Shown here: positions 1 to 6,082 of the stretch, in pieces
How positions within the stretch are numbered: position 1 is the stretch's first letter
How the letters are laid out: every line of letters starts with the position of its first letter
Origin: JAIBBG01 sp043748015
GTDB taxonomy: Bacteria; Bacteroidota; Bacteroidia; Flavobacteriales_D; Sanyastnellaceae
Direction: 5' to 3'
NCBI GenBank assembly: GCA_043748015.1
Contig: JAYTOA010000183.1
Location: 1-7,297, forward strand
DNA: 7,297 nucleotides
Notes under the pieces: model-generated
Database searches by the model: none
Told to the model about the DNA's origin: nothing
What the model saw: the letters and a program-made list of their open reading frames with translations, nothing else
Position numbers and translations under genes: made by a program

Positions 1-12
1 CCTTCAAGTGAG

Positions 13-28
13 ATTTGCGTGGGCAAAT
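13..28. repeat. Short perfect inverted repeat near the window start
   Basis: ATTTGC (13-18) and GCAAAT (23-28) are exact reverse complements around a 4-base loop (GTGG). No run of T follows on the plus strand, so it is not a classical intrinsic terminator. It could be the tail of an upstream transcription unit or an operator ahead of the small exported protein, but a 6-bp stem can also arise by chance. Confidence 0.3.
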
Positions 29-67
29 AATCTCCTCATTCTGAGAGTCATTCGAGTAGCTTTCAGT

Positions 68-75
68 TATCTTTG
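68..75 (+). promoter_or_regulatory. Candidate Bacteroidetes -7 element (TATCTTTG)
   Basis: TATCTTTG matches the Bacteroidetes -7 consensus TAnnTTTG exactly. No good -33 TTG lies at the usual 17-23 base distance; the nearest candidate, CTG at 41-43, is 24 bases upstream. If used, transcription would begin at about 80-84. That would make the ATG at 81 leaderless or absent from the mRNA, and it favours the ATG at 96 as the true start of the next gene. Confidence 0.45.
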
Positions 76-95
76 TTAGGATGCTTCATTCTAAC

Positions 96-608
96 ATGAA
101 AAATATTACTGCAATATTTCTGGGATTGCTTTTCATTATGGCGGCTCAAGCGCCTGATAACCGTTCAATTATCCTGGATCAATTCAACCGAACTCAAGGC
201 GATTGGGATGGTTATCTCGAATACACGGAAGGCGACAACCGCACAAAAATGGCAATGCCTGCTAAATGCACTACAAAACTGGATGGTGAAATCTGGATTT
301 ACGAAGTGCATTATGACGATGGGACCGGCGAAGTTGTTGGTGGCGGAGGCGAGTTTAAAGTAAATCCAGAAGGTACAAAACTCGACAACAATGGAATCGT
401 GTGGAACATTCTTGAAGTCTCTCAGTCAGGTGATTCAGCAAAGATCGTCATGGAAACGCCCGGTAAGGACAATAGGAAGAAAGCTACATTAAGAAGGACA
501 CTTGAAGTGACGTCTACTACATTCTCCATTCTCGAAGAAGCTAAATATCTCAAGGAAGGTGATTACTTCGAAAGGAATAAGCATCTTTTCCGTAAGAAAA
601 AGAAGTGA
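96..608 (+). CDS. Small exported protein of unknown function, lipocalin-like character
   Basis: Function not recognised. The reading frame is open from an ATG at 81, but I prefer the ATG at 96 (170 aa). The protein then starts MKNITAIFLGLLFIMAAQA, a clean signal peptide (basic residue, hydrophobic stretch, small residues), and a -7-like promoter element sits at 68-75. The likely cleavage is near the AAQA segment, although the exact site is unclear because a proline follows. The mature part of about 150 residues is rich in alternating polar and hydrophobic stretches suggesting antiparallel beta strands, with an early W-D-G-Y-L-E-Y segment, a Gly-rich turn (VVGGGGEF) and a very basic C-terminus ending in four lysines. 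This resembles small lipocalin-like periplasmic proteins common in Bacteroidetes, but that is inferred from pattern only. It has no Cys at a lipobox position, so it is not a lipoprotein. The next gene begins 84 bases downstream on the same strand. Confidence 0.75.
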   Translation: MKNITAIFLGLLFIMAAQAPDNRSIILDQFNRTQGDWDGYLEYTEGDNRTKMAMPAKCTTKLDGEIWIYEVHYDDGTGEVVGGGGEFKVNPEGTKLDNNGIVWNILEVSQSGDSAKIVMETPGKDNRKKATLRRTLEVTSTTFSILEEAKYLKEGDYFERNKHLFRKKKK

Positions 609-610
609 GT

Positions 611-628
611 AAGAAATTTTAGTTTCTT
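611..628 (+). terminator. Weak AT-rich hairpin just after the small exported gene
   Basis: AAGAAA (611-616) pairs with TTTCTT (623-628) around a 6-base loop, TTTTAG, beginning two bases after the stop codon at 606-608. The stem is almost all A-T and is followed by GGCTGTCTCC rather than a T-tract. Termination would be weak at best, so this is a tentative call. Confidence 0.2.
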
Positions 629-639
629 GGCTGTCTCCA

Positions 640-676
640 ATTTTCGCATTACTTCATTCATGAACGATTTTCGCAT
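640..676 (+). repeat. 10-bp direct repeat flanking an 8-bp palindrome upstream of the glycosyltransferase
   Basis: ATTTTCGCAT occurs exactly at 640-649 and again at 667-676, 27 bp start to start (roughly 2.5 helical turns). Between the copies lies the perfect palindrome TTCATGAA (657-664). The block ends 16 bases before the ATG at 693, a position suited to a regulator-binding site or promoter-proximal element. No clear TAnnTTTG promoter was found in this gap. Confidence 0.4.
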
Positions 677-692
677 CGAATAAAGTCAACGT

Positions 693-2345
693 ATGTCGAA
701 ATCAAATTCTGTCCTCTCCTCCATTTCTGCCGCTGTGCTGCAGCGTCCTCTTTTCTTCATCTTGCTGTTTGCCTTTGGTGTTCGATTGATTGCCGTGCTT
801 TTCGCGCAGGGATTTATGATGCACGATGATCATTTTCTCACTATTGAACCTTCTTCCAGTTGGGCGGCAGGAAAAAACTTCAACGGTTGGTTGCCGGGAA
901 TCGGAAACAACAATCCACATCCGGAACCAATCAGTTTCTTTTATCTCGGTGGACTTTTTCTCCTTTTCAAAGCATTTCATTTTCTTGGTCTAGACAATCC
1001 TGAATCGCAGATGTATCTAATGCGTTTCATTCACGCGCTCTACTCCTTGCTGGTGGTTTATTACGGGTTCAAGATTACCGAACTGCTATCGAATAGAAAA
1101 AACGCGATTCAGGCAGGTTTCCTTCTCGCATTCATAGCAATTCTACCAAATTTCTCCGTGCGCAATCTGGTGGAACTGGTGTGTGTGCCTCCTTTGATGG
1201 CAGGATTCTATTTGCTGATTCAACATGTTTCTTTTAAAAATATCCGTTTGGTTGCTCGGGTGATTTCGGCAACAACTTTAGACAGACCGAATACAAATGC
1301 AAAAGCGATACGTGCATTAATATTCGCCGCCTTACTCATGGGCATGGCTGTCGGAATTCGCTACCAGACTGGATTGCTGGTTGCTCTGGTCGGTTTGATC
1401 CTGCTCATCTTTCACAGTTTCCGCTACGCATTTTTGTTTGGAGTCGTTTCATTTGGAATGTTTTTTCTAACACAAATTGATGACGTGTTACTTTGGGGTG
1501 GCGAACCGTTTCAGCATCTCAAAGGATATTTTCAATACAACACAACCAACGCAAACAACTATCCCGGATCTTCCATCGCCTACTTAAGTTTCATTGCAAT
1601 ATTCATCCTTCCTCCGATCAGTTTGTTTCTCGTTACCGGTTTTTTTCGCGAGTGGCGAAAGCAATTGTTGTTCGTTCTTCCTGTCACCGGATTTGTGCTG
1701 TTTCATATCTGGTATCCCAATCGTCAGGAAAGGTTCATTCTTCCTGCGCTTCCTTTTGTTGTGATGATTGGTGTGATTGGCTGGAATGCACTCATCGATA
1801 AATCCAAATTCTGGATGAATAACAAAAAACTTTTGCGAGGTAGCTGGGTTTTCTTTTGGACAGTGAATACGATTGTCATGCTCACCCTTTGCTTTACTTA
1901 TTCTAAAAAATGCCGTGTAGAATCGATGTCGTATTTATTCAAACAGGGTGATTGCAGAAATTTCGCTTTGGAATACACGCACATTGAAAGTGGTTCTATG
2001 CTTCCTCAATTCTATTCGGGTATATGGACTACCTATTACTACTGGAAAAAAGGCGACAATCCATCTGAATATATTCTGAACATGCATCACGATGAGGAAG
2101 AAACTATTAATGATTTGCAACCGCGCCTGGAGCCCAATTATTACCTATTCTACGATGACACCAACCTTGAAGATCGAGTTGCGAAAATCAGAGAGCACTA
2201 TCCTGACATTACATTTTTGACCACGGTTGAATCCGGTTGGTTTGATCAACTATTGAATCGATTGAATCCGAAAAACGCACTTGAAACAATCCACATTTAC
2301 AAGATTCCATCATTGAGTGGTAGAATTCGTGAATCGAATCATTGA
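693..2345 (+). CDS. GT-C family membrane glycosyltransferase, GT22 (Alg9/PIG-B-type mannosyltransferase)-like
   Basis: A polytopic inner-membrane enzyme of 550 aa, predicted to transfer a sugar (by family, often mannose) from a lipid-phosphate donor to a glycan or lipid acceptor on the periplasmic face. The first helix (about 19-40) is followed by an acidic loop, M-H-D-D-H-F with D45-D46, the position where GT-C enzymes carry catalytic acidic residues. Further hydrophobic segments lie at about 81-98, 110-127, 141-176, 206-260, 295-317, 325-339, 350-365 and 384-402. A G-x3-G-x2-R segment at about 216-223, D263 followed by W-G and then Q-Y-N at about 281-283, and R-Q-E-R-F-I-L-P at 344-351 match the general spacing of GT22 motifs (the last resembling the HKExRFxxP motif). 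The C-terminal ~150 residues (from about 403) are soluble and contain Cys407 and Cys421. The ATG at 693 is the first in frame and leaves a short basic/polar N-terminus before helix 1. Neighbours do not reveal the acceptor. GT-C membership is fairly secure; the sugar specificity is not. Confidence 0.8.
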   Translation: MSKSNSVLSSISAAVLQRPLFFILLFAFGVRLIAVLFAQGFMMHDDHFLTIEPSSSWAAGKNFNGWLPGIGNNNPHPEPISFFYLGGLFLLFKAFHFLGLDNPESQMYLMRFIHALYSLLVVYYGFKITELLSNRKNAIQAGFLLAFIAILPNFSVRNLVELVCVPPLMAGFYLLIQHVSFKNIRLVARVISATTLDRPNTNAKAIRALIFAALLMGMAVGIRYQTGLLVALVGLILLIFHSFRYAFLFGVVSFGMFFLTQIDDVLLWGGEPFQHLKGYFQYNTTNANNYPGSSIAYLSFIAIFILPPISLFLVTGFFREWRKQLLFVLPVTGFVLFHIWYPNRQERFILPALPFVVMIGVIGWNALIDKSKFWMNNKKLLRGSWVFFWTVNTIVMLTLCFTYSKKCRVESMSYLFKQGDCRNFALEYTHIESGSMLPQFYSGIWTTYYYWKKGDNPSEYILNMHHDEEETINDLQPRLEPNYYLFYDDTNLEDRVAKIREHYPDITFLTTVESGWFDQLLNRLNPKNALETIHIYKIPSLSGRIRESNH

Positions 2346-2392
2346 TCACTCGGAGATAAATTTTGGAGTTTGCCTAATTCAAATTGACAATC

Positions 2393-3064
2393 ATGAAATA
2401 TTTCGAAATGGATTTCCTAGAATTTTTCAAAGACCTCGCAGCAAATAATAACAGAGATTGGTTTCTGGAAAACAAAAAGCGCTATGAGAAAAGTGTGAAG
2501 AAGCCGTTTGAGCATTTCACGTCAGAATTAATAAAAGAAATCAGAAAGTATGACAAGAGTGTCAACATCAAACCTTTCGAAGCGATCTTTAGAATCAACA
2601 GAGATATTCGTTTCTCAAAAGACAAGACGCCGTATAAACTGAATACGTCCGCAGCCATTGCTGATGGAGGACGCAAGACGCAAGGTGCTTCCGGAATTTA
2701 CATTGAATTTGGTCCCGAAAAAATGGGACTTGCCGGAGGAATTTACATGCCTGATAAAGATTTGCTTTACGACATTCGATCCTATCTAACAAAGAAACCG
2801 GATGCTTTGCAAAAAGTATTGAGCGATAAAACTTTCAAAAAATACTGGGGTGAATTGCAAGGAGAAAAAAATAAAATCCTGCCGCCGGAATTCAAAGAAG
2901 CGGCTGTGTTGTGTCCTCACATTTACAACAAGCAATTTTTCTATTGGGTGGAAATGAAAGCTTCAACGATCACTTCAGAAAAACTGATGGAAACGGTCAT
3001 TGAATATTATAATGCAGCGCAACCGGTAAGCAAATTCCTTCATAGTATTCTCAAGAAAAAGTAA
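2393..3064 (+). CDS. DUF2461 domain-containing protein
   Basis: The 223-aa product matches the DUF2461 (TIGR02453) family, whose biochemical function is unknown to me. Numbering from the ATG at 2393, the hallmarks are an N-terminal F-L-E-F-F-K-D-L segment, the N-N-N-R-D-W-F motif at 18-24, and the strongly conserved block F-R-I-N-R-D-I-R-F-S-K-D-K-T-P-Y-K at about 66-82. The family's G-x-Y-x-x-F-G/G-G-I-Y-M-P region follows at about 101-120. The length is typical for a complete member. There is no signal peptide or membrane helix, so it is predicted to be cytoplasmic. A TTG at 2384 would add three residues and is less likely; an ATG at 2408 would also be possible but trims the conserved N-terminus. 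The gene follows the glycosyltransferase by 47 bases on the same strand, so the two may be co-transcribed. Its last 14 bases overlap the convergent nuclease gene. Confidence 0.9.
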   Translation: MKYFEMDFLEFFKDLAANNNRDWFLENKKRYEKSVKKPFEHFTSELIKEIRKYDKSVNIKPFEAIFRINRDIRFSKDKTPYKLNTSAAIADGGRKTQGASGIYIEFGPEKMGLAGGIYMPDKDLLYDIRSYLTKKPDALQKVLSDKTFKKYWGELQGEKNKILPPEFKEAAVLCPHIYNKQFFYWVEMKASTITSEKLMETVIEYYNAAQPVSKFLHSILKKK

Positions 3065-4397
3065 GCGACCCGTCCTCGATTTTTATGTACCCACGGTAAT
3101 GCTCATTGATCGTTCCTAAGATTGAAGCATTCGTTTCCGTAGGCGGTAAAACGCAAAGGGAAGACTCAATATCCTCCAGCATGATTTTGTCTCCAGTCAT
3201 AAACGCGTACCCTTTAAACAATCCATTGCGCACCATCACAAATGAAAACTCATTCTCAGTGCGCCCTTTGTCTTGAATTACGAACGAAGGTTCACGCAAA
3301 CGATATTCTTCCAGCGCCACATTCAATTGATTATTGTGCTCTTCCGGCGAAGGCATCTCACGATTCACGTCAAACATATCGAGACCCAGCAATCGCATGT
3401 CAATGTCAAATTCCTTTGCCAATTCTGTCAACCAGTTCTTAGCAACGTAAAATGATGAAAATGATTTGTGAGCGGCGATGATCTTGTTGCCCTCTTGCAC
3501 TGCAAGTCTGCTATAACCGGCTTGATCGGTATATCGAACCACATTCACTTTTGGCGCTTTCCGTTTTTGTGCACTGTTGTATTCCGGCCAATGCTTTCTT
3601 ATTTCAGCGTCTTCAAGTAAAAGTGCAATTAGTTCTGTACCGGTTAATTCAAAAGTGATGTGAAATATCTCTTTCATGAAGGCTTGCATGCGCTTGCTTT
3701 CAGGATGTGTTGTAAAATGTTGTCGAACGCGCTTCTTAAGATTTTTCGCTTTACCTATATAAATAGGTTTTCCTTTTTCATTGAGAAAATAATAGACACC
3801 AGCTTCTTCCGGAACTGCGATAAAATCCTTTTTATCTACGTTGACCGGCAAAAAAATCTCACCTGAATTTTTTGCGATCATTTTCTCAATGACTTCAGGA
3901 TCGAGAATCGAAAGTGATTTCACAAGCAATTCTTTTGCTGCACGGGCATCACTCAGTGCGCGATGTGCCGTTTCGTTTTCAATATTCAACCAAGTGCAAA
4001 GTGTTCCCAGACCGTAAGAAGGAATTCCCGGAAATGCCTTTCTCGCCAGACGCATGGTGCAAAGTCGCTGAGGATTCCACTGCCTGCCGATAGCACTGAA
4101 TTCGGCTTTGATAAATGAATAATCGAAACTGACATTGTGTGCAACGAAGATGGCATCATTGAATATTTCCTCCAGCTCATCTGCCACCTGATCGAAAGTT
4201 GGCGCAGGCTTCAACATGTCGTCGGTAATGTTTGTCAATGCTGTAATAAAAGTTGGAAGCCTCACACCCGGATCGAGCAATGTTTCATACTCGCGTATGA
4301 TTTTTGTGCCGTCGTGCAGACAAACACCAATTTCAATAATACTGTTGCCGGCAGCATGACTGCCGGTAGTTTCAATATCTGTGATGGCGAATAACAT
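3051..4397 (-). CDS. Bifunctional nuclease: DEDD (DnaQ-like) 3'-5' exonuclease fused to UvrC-like GIY-YIG domain
   Basis: A predicted cytoplasmic DNA repair or processing nuclease of 448 aa. Residues 1-165 form a DnaQ/Pol III epsilon-type exonuclease with all the expected metal ligands: D7 and E9 in T-D-I-E-T-T-G, D92 in N-V-S-F-D, and H145 with D150 in H-R-A-L-S-D (the DEDDh pattern). After a linker, residues 196-275 form a GIY-YIG module: G200-V-Y at the first motif, P-I-Y-I-G-K-A at 211-217, R223, and E262 in L-L-L-E-D ahead of P-E-Y-N. This is like the N-terminal nuclease of UvrC and of Cho. The remaining ~170 residues (about 280-448) are soluble and do not resemble the UvrB-binding, RNase H-like or helix-hairpin-helix domains of UvrC. 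The same two-domain order is known in bacterial proteins annotated as exonuclease/GIY-YIG fusions. The ATG at 4397 places the ExoI motif at residue 7, as is usual for DnaQ-like proteins. It is convergent with the DUF2461 gene and divergent from the outer-membrane-protein gene. Confidence 0.9.
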   Translation of the reverse strand: MLFAITDIETTGSHAAGNSIIEIGVCLHDGTKIIREYETLLDPGVRLPTFITALTNITDDMLKPAPTFDQVADELEEIFNDAIFVAHNVSFDYSFIKAEFSAIGRQWNPQRLCTMRLARKAFPGIPSYGLGTLCTWLNIENETAHRALSDARAAKELLVKSLSILDPEVIEKMIAKNSGEIFLPVNVDKKDFIAVPEEAGVYYFLNEKGKPIYIGKAKNLKKRVRQHFTTHPESKRMQAFMKEIFHITFELTGTELIALLLEDAEIRKHWPEYNSAQKRKAPKVNVVRYTDQAGYSRLAVQEGNKIIAAHKSFSSFYVAKNWLTELAKEFDIDMRLLGLDMFDVNREMPSPEEHNNQLNVALEEYRLREPSFVIQDKGRTENEFSFVMVRNGLFKGYAFMTGDKIMLEDIESSLCVLPPTETNASILGTINEHYRGYIKIEDGSLTFS

Positions 4398-4448
4398 AAC
4401 TTCTTCGACTTTATTCTTTCTCCGAATTACTCATAAAATATTCCTCAA

Positions 4449-4477
4449 CGAAAGTAAAGACTACATTTAGAAACAAA
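4449..4477 (-). promoter_or_regulatory. Possible promoter for the exonuclease/GIY-YIG gene
   Basis: On the minus strand TTTG (complement of 4474-4477) is followed after 17 bases by TACTTTCG (complement of 4449-4456). The latter differs from the Bacteroidetes -7 consensus TAnnTTTG at one position. It lies about 51 bases upstream of the start codon at 4397. The -33/-7 spacing is at the short end of the accepted range, so this is a weak prediction. Confidence 0.3.
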
Positions 4478-4500
4478 GGCTTAATCAATTCACAACGTGA

Positions 4501-4508
4501 TATTTTTG
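4501..4508 (+). promoter_or_regulatory. Candidate Bacteroidetes -7 element (TATTTTTG) upstream of the outer-membrane-protein gene
   Basis: TATTTTTG is an exact TAnnTTTG match in the divergent intergenic region (4398-4637, 240 bp, no coding potential seen). The expected -33 TTG is missing at 17-23 bases upstream; only a TTA at 4481-4483 is present. If used, the leader would be about 125 bases long and would include the small inverted repeats at 4531-4543 and 4602-4629. Confidence 0.35.
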
Positions 4509-4530
4509 TGAACGTATCCGCCGATTCTGC

Positions 4531-4543
4531 GTATTAGAAATAC
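4531..4543. repeat. Small inverted repeat GTATT-AGA-AATAC
   Basis: Five-base perfect arms around a three-base centre, 23 bases downstream of the candidate -7 element at 4501-4508. It could be an operator, but the arms are short enough to occur by chance. Confidence 0.2.
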
Positions 4544-4601
4544 ATACCGCAGCTACTGATTTCTGACGACTTAAATTGCTACGAAATTCATTACAATAGA
4601 A

Positions 4602-4629
4602 TGGTTGGCGCATCGTTCATGACCAACCA
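4602..4629 (+). repeat. Leader hairpin immediately before the outer-membrane-protein start codon
   Basis: TGGTTGG (4602-4608) and CCAACCA (4623-4629) are perfect 7-base complementary arms enclosing a 14-base loop. The 3' arm ends 8 bases before the ATG at 4638, so if formed in the mRNA the stem would sit where the ribosome binds. It is not followed by a T-run and is not a terminator. Confidence 0.4.
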
Positions 4630-4637
4630 ACTCTGAA

Positions 4638-5291
4638 ATGCCTTCAAGAATATTATTATATATCGCATTGTTCCTCCCACCTGCCGCTTTGGCTCAAGTG
4701 TCGCACTTCGGTATTTTCTATTCATTTGGAGCGCATTTCAATTTACATCCCACCAATCAAAAACCCTTTTCGCCATCTGACGGTTCTTCGTTTGGAGGGT
4801 ATTATCATCTCGACAATGGGACTAAGAAGCTGGGGTTTCGTGCCGCATTTGCATGGCGCTGGAATGATCTGCGATTCAATGTTCAGGACAACACTTATAT
4901 ATTCAACAATGTACAAGCCATTGAGTTGAAACTACAGACTGTACTTCAGTTGACAGAAAAAAACGGCTTTGCACTTGGAATTGCTCCGCGAATGGTGACG
5001 CACACAGGTTTCAGTCTCGGTTATATGAGCAAAACAAACGGATCGGGATACGAAGAGCAGCAAACAATTGCAGGAGTAAAATACGAATTGAACGGATTGA
5101 ATTCTGCTTTGTGTTTGAGTTGGTATCACCAATTCTCAAAACATTTACACTTTGCAATTCACGCTGATCAGGATATGCTTCCCTTCTACAGAGAGCATGT
5201 TACATTTCCGGTATTGATCGAAGATCCTCAATTTTCTGTGAACGGCAGACTGACAAGCATTACAGGATCGCTCATCCTTAATGTCAGGTAA
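4638..5291 (+). CDS. Exported, probably outer-membrane beta-barrel protein
   Basis: Not assigned to a named family. The 217-aa product begins with a clear signal peptide, M-P-S-R then a hydrophobic core, with probable cleavage after A-A-L-A at residue 19 leaving Gln20 at the mature N-terminus. The mature ~198 residues alternate hydrophobic and polar residues, with many aromatic and glycine residues (for example F-G-G-Y-Y near 54-58, A-F-A-W-R-W, and S-L-G-Y-M). There is no internal hydrophobic helix, which fits an 8-10-stranded outer-membrane barrel of the PorT-like or general OMP_b-brl kind. The last strand ends S-L-I-L-N-V-R, so the usual terminal aromatic residue is absent. The ATG at 4638 is chosen because it starts the signal peptide directly. 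The gene is separated by 122 bases from lemA and has its own divergent upstream region. The barrel prediction is inference from composition; the substrate or role is unknown. Confidence 0.7.
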   Translation: MPSRILLYIALFLPPAALAQVSHFGIFYSFGAHFNLHPTNQKPFSPSDGSSFGGYYHLDNGTKKLGFRAAFAWRWNDLRFNVQDNTYIFNNVQAIELKLQTVLQLTEKNGFALGIAPRMVTHTGFSLGYMSKTNGSGYEEQQTIAGVKYELNGLNSALCLSWYHQFSKHLHFAIHADQDMLPFYREHVTFPVLIEDPQFSVNGRLTSITGSLILNVR

Positions 5292-5313
5292 TTCATCGTC
5301 ACAACGCTTCTTG

Positions 5314-5331
5314 TTGCCAGACTGTCAGCAA
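5314..5331. repeat. Imperfect palindrome between the outer-membrane-protein gene and lemA
   Basis: TTGC (5314-5317), GAC (5320-5322), GTC (5324-5326) and GCAA (5328-5331) form nested inverted arms around T5323, with unequal spacers of two and one bases. The centre is too tight for an RNA hairpin loop, so if it is meaningful it is more likely a protein-binding site upstream of lemA. Weak evidence. Confidence 0.2.
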
Positions 5332-5354
5332 AACAGCCCACGGCACTTCAATTG

Positions 5355-5383
5355 TTTGCAGGATTTAACGCGCTGTATGTTCA
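5355..5383 (+). promoter_or_regulatory. Possible promoter of the lemA-TPM-TPM operon
   Basis: TTTG (5355-5358) is followed after 17 bases by TATGTTCA (5376-5383), which keeps the TA and TT of the TAnnTTTG consensus but differs at two positions. It would place the transcription start about 25 bases before the lemA ATG at 5414. The spacing is plausible and the match is poor. Confidence 0.25.
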
Positions 5384-5413
5384 GTGTTTTTAAATTAGCA
5401 AAAAATCTATCCT

Positions 5414-6061
5414 ATGAATAAACTTACTCTTTCAGTTATCATTCTCGCTGTTGCGGTGCTCGCCGGCTTTGGTCTCTTCTATATGTTCGGCGCAAGCGTA
5501 CGTGATAATTCTGTTACGAAACAGGAAACTGTGAAGGAGTCTTGGGGCAATGTGCAAAGCGCATATCAAAGACGCGCGGATTTGATTGGCAATCTTGTTG
5601 AAACTGTTCGCGCCGCTGCAGAAAACGAAAAGCAAATCTTCATCGGTGTCACTGAAGCCCGCTCGGGTATCCGTCATTATACGGATAGCGTTGGTCATAT
5701 TATTTCTGAACAATCAACTCGCGTAAAAAATGCACAATCACCTGCAGAACTAGAGCAAAGCGATCTTACCATGATGAATGCCTATCGCGGATTGCGCAGT
5801 TTTGTGATGGAGAATTATCCAACGGTGAATTCAACCCAGAATTTTTCAACGCTGCAGGCACAATTGGAAGGGACAGAAAACAGAATCAACACAGAGCGCA
5901 ATCGCTATAATGAATCCGTAAAGGATTACAATTCCTATATCCGAGGAACGTGGAGAAAGATGGGGCTTCGTATGGTTGCAGATGAAGCTGATGATTTCAA
6001 AGTGCGTGAAATGTTTGAATCAAAGCCGGGTGCGGAAGATGTTCCGGTGGTAAAATTTTAA
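5414..6061 (+). CDS. lemA: LemA family protein
   Basis: The 215-aa product is a full-length LemA family member. A single N-terminal transmembrane helix (about 5-26) anchors it in the cytoplasmic membrane. It is followed by the family signature W-G-N-V-Q-S-A-Y-Q-R-R-A-D-L-I-G-N-L-V at 44-62, a helical region with E-A-R at 81-83, and the second conserved block L-E-G-T-E-N-R-I with E-R-N-R-Y-N at 151-166. It ends with P-V-V-K-F, close to the P-K-V-x-F ending usual for the family. The fold is an elongated helical bundle; the molecular role is not settled, and the original association of the name with Listeria antigen presentation does not indicate function here. The start ATG at 5414 leaves a short M-N-K before the helix. 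It leads a tight three-gene cluster with two TPM-domain genes (21-base gap, then an 8-base overlap), an arrangement that recurs in Bacteroidetes and suggests a shared envelope role. Confidence 0.95.
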   Translation: MNKLTLSVIILAVAVLAGFGLFYMFGASVRDNSVTKQETVKESWGNVQSAYQRRADLIGNLVETVRAAAENEKQIFIGVTEARSGIRHYTDSVGHIISEQSTRVKNAQSPAELEQSDLTMMNAYRGLRSFVMENYPTVNSTQNFSTLQAQLEGTENRINTERNRYNESVKDYNSYIRGTWRKMGLRMVADEADDFKVREMFESKPGAEDVPVVKF

Positions 6062-6082
6062 TTTCAAGAAAAAAGTTTTAAT

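Noticed and set aside
702..980. Minus-strand open frame inside the glycosyltransferase gene, and similar antisense frames at 1935-2120, 2482-2792, 5432-5713 and 6020-6574
   Set aside because: They lie opposite well-supported genes, their translations lack recognisable domains or export signals, and their composition looks like the reverse of coding sequence.
4137..4394. Plus-strand open frames opposite the nuclease gene (also 3242-3455 and 3660-3866)
   Set aside because: The minus-strand frame carries conserved nuclease motifs across these exact stretches; the plus-strand products show no family features.
3051..4397. Calling this gene uvrC, cho or the replicative dnaQ
   Set aside because: The GIY-YIG part resembles UvrC/Cho, but the N-terminal exonuclease and the absence of UvrC C-terminal domains rule out uvrC. 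The fused GIY-YIG domain and long tail do not fit the replicative Pol III epsilon subunit.
4619..4621. An ATG upstream of the outer-membrane-protein gene as an alternative start
   Set aside because: It is 19 bases upstream and out of frame with the signal peptide that begins at 4638.
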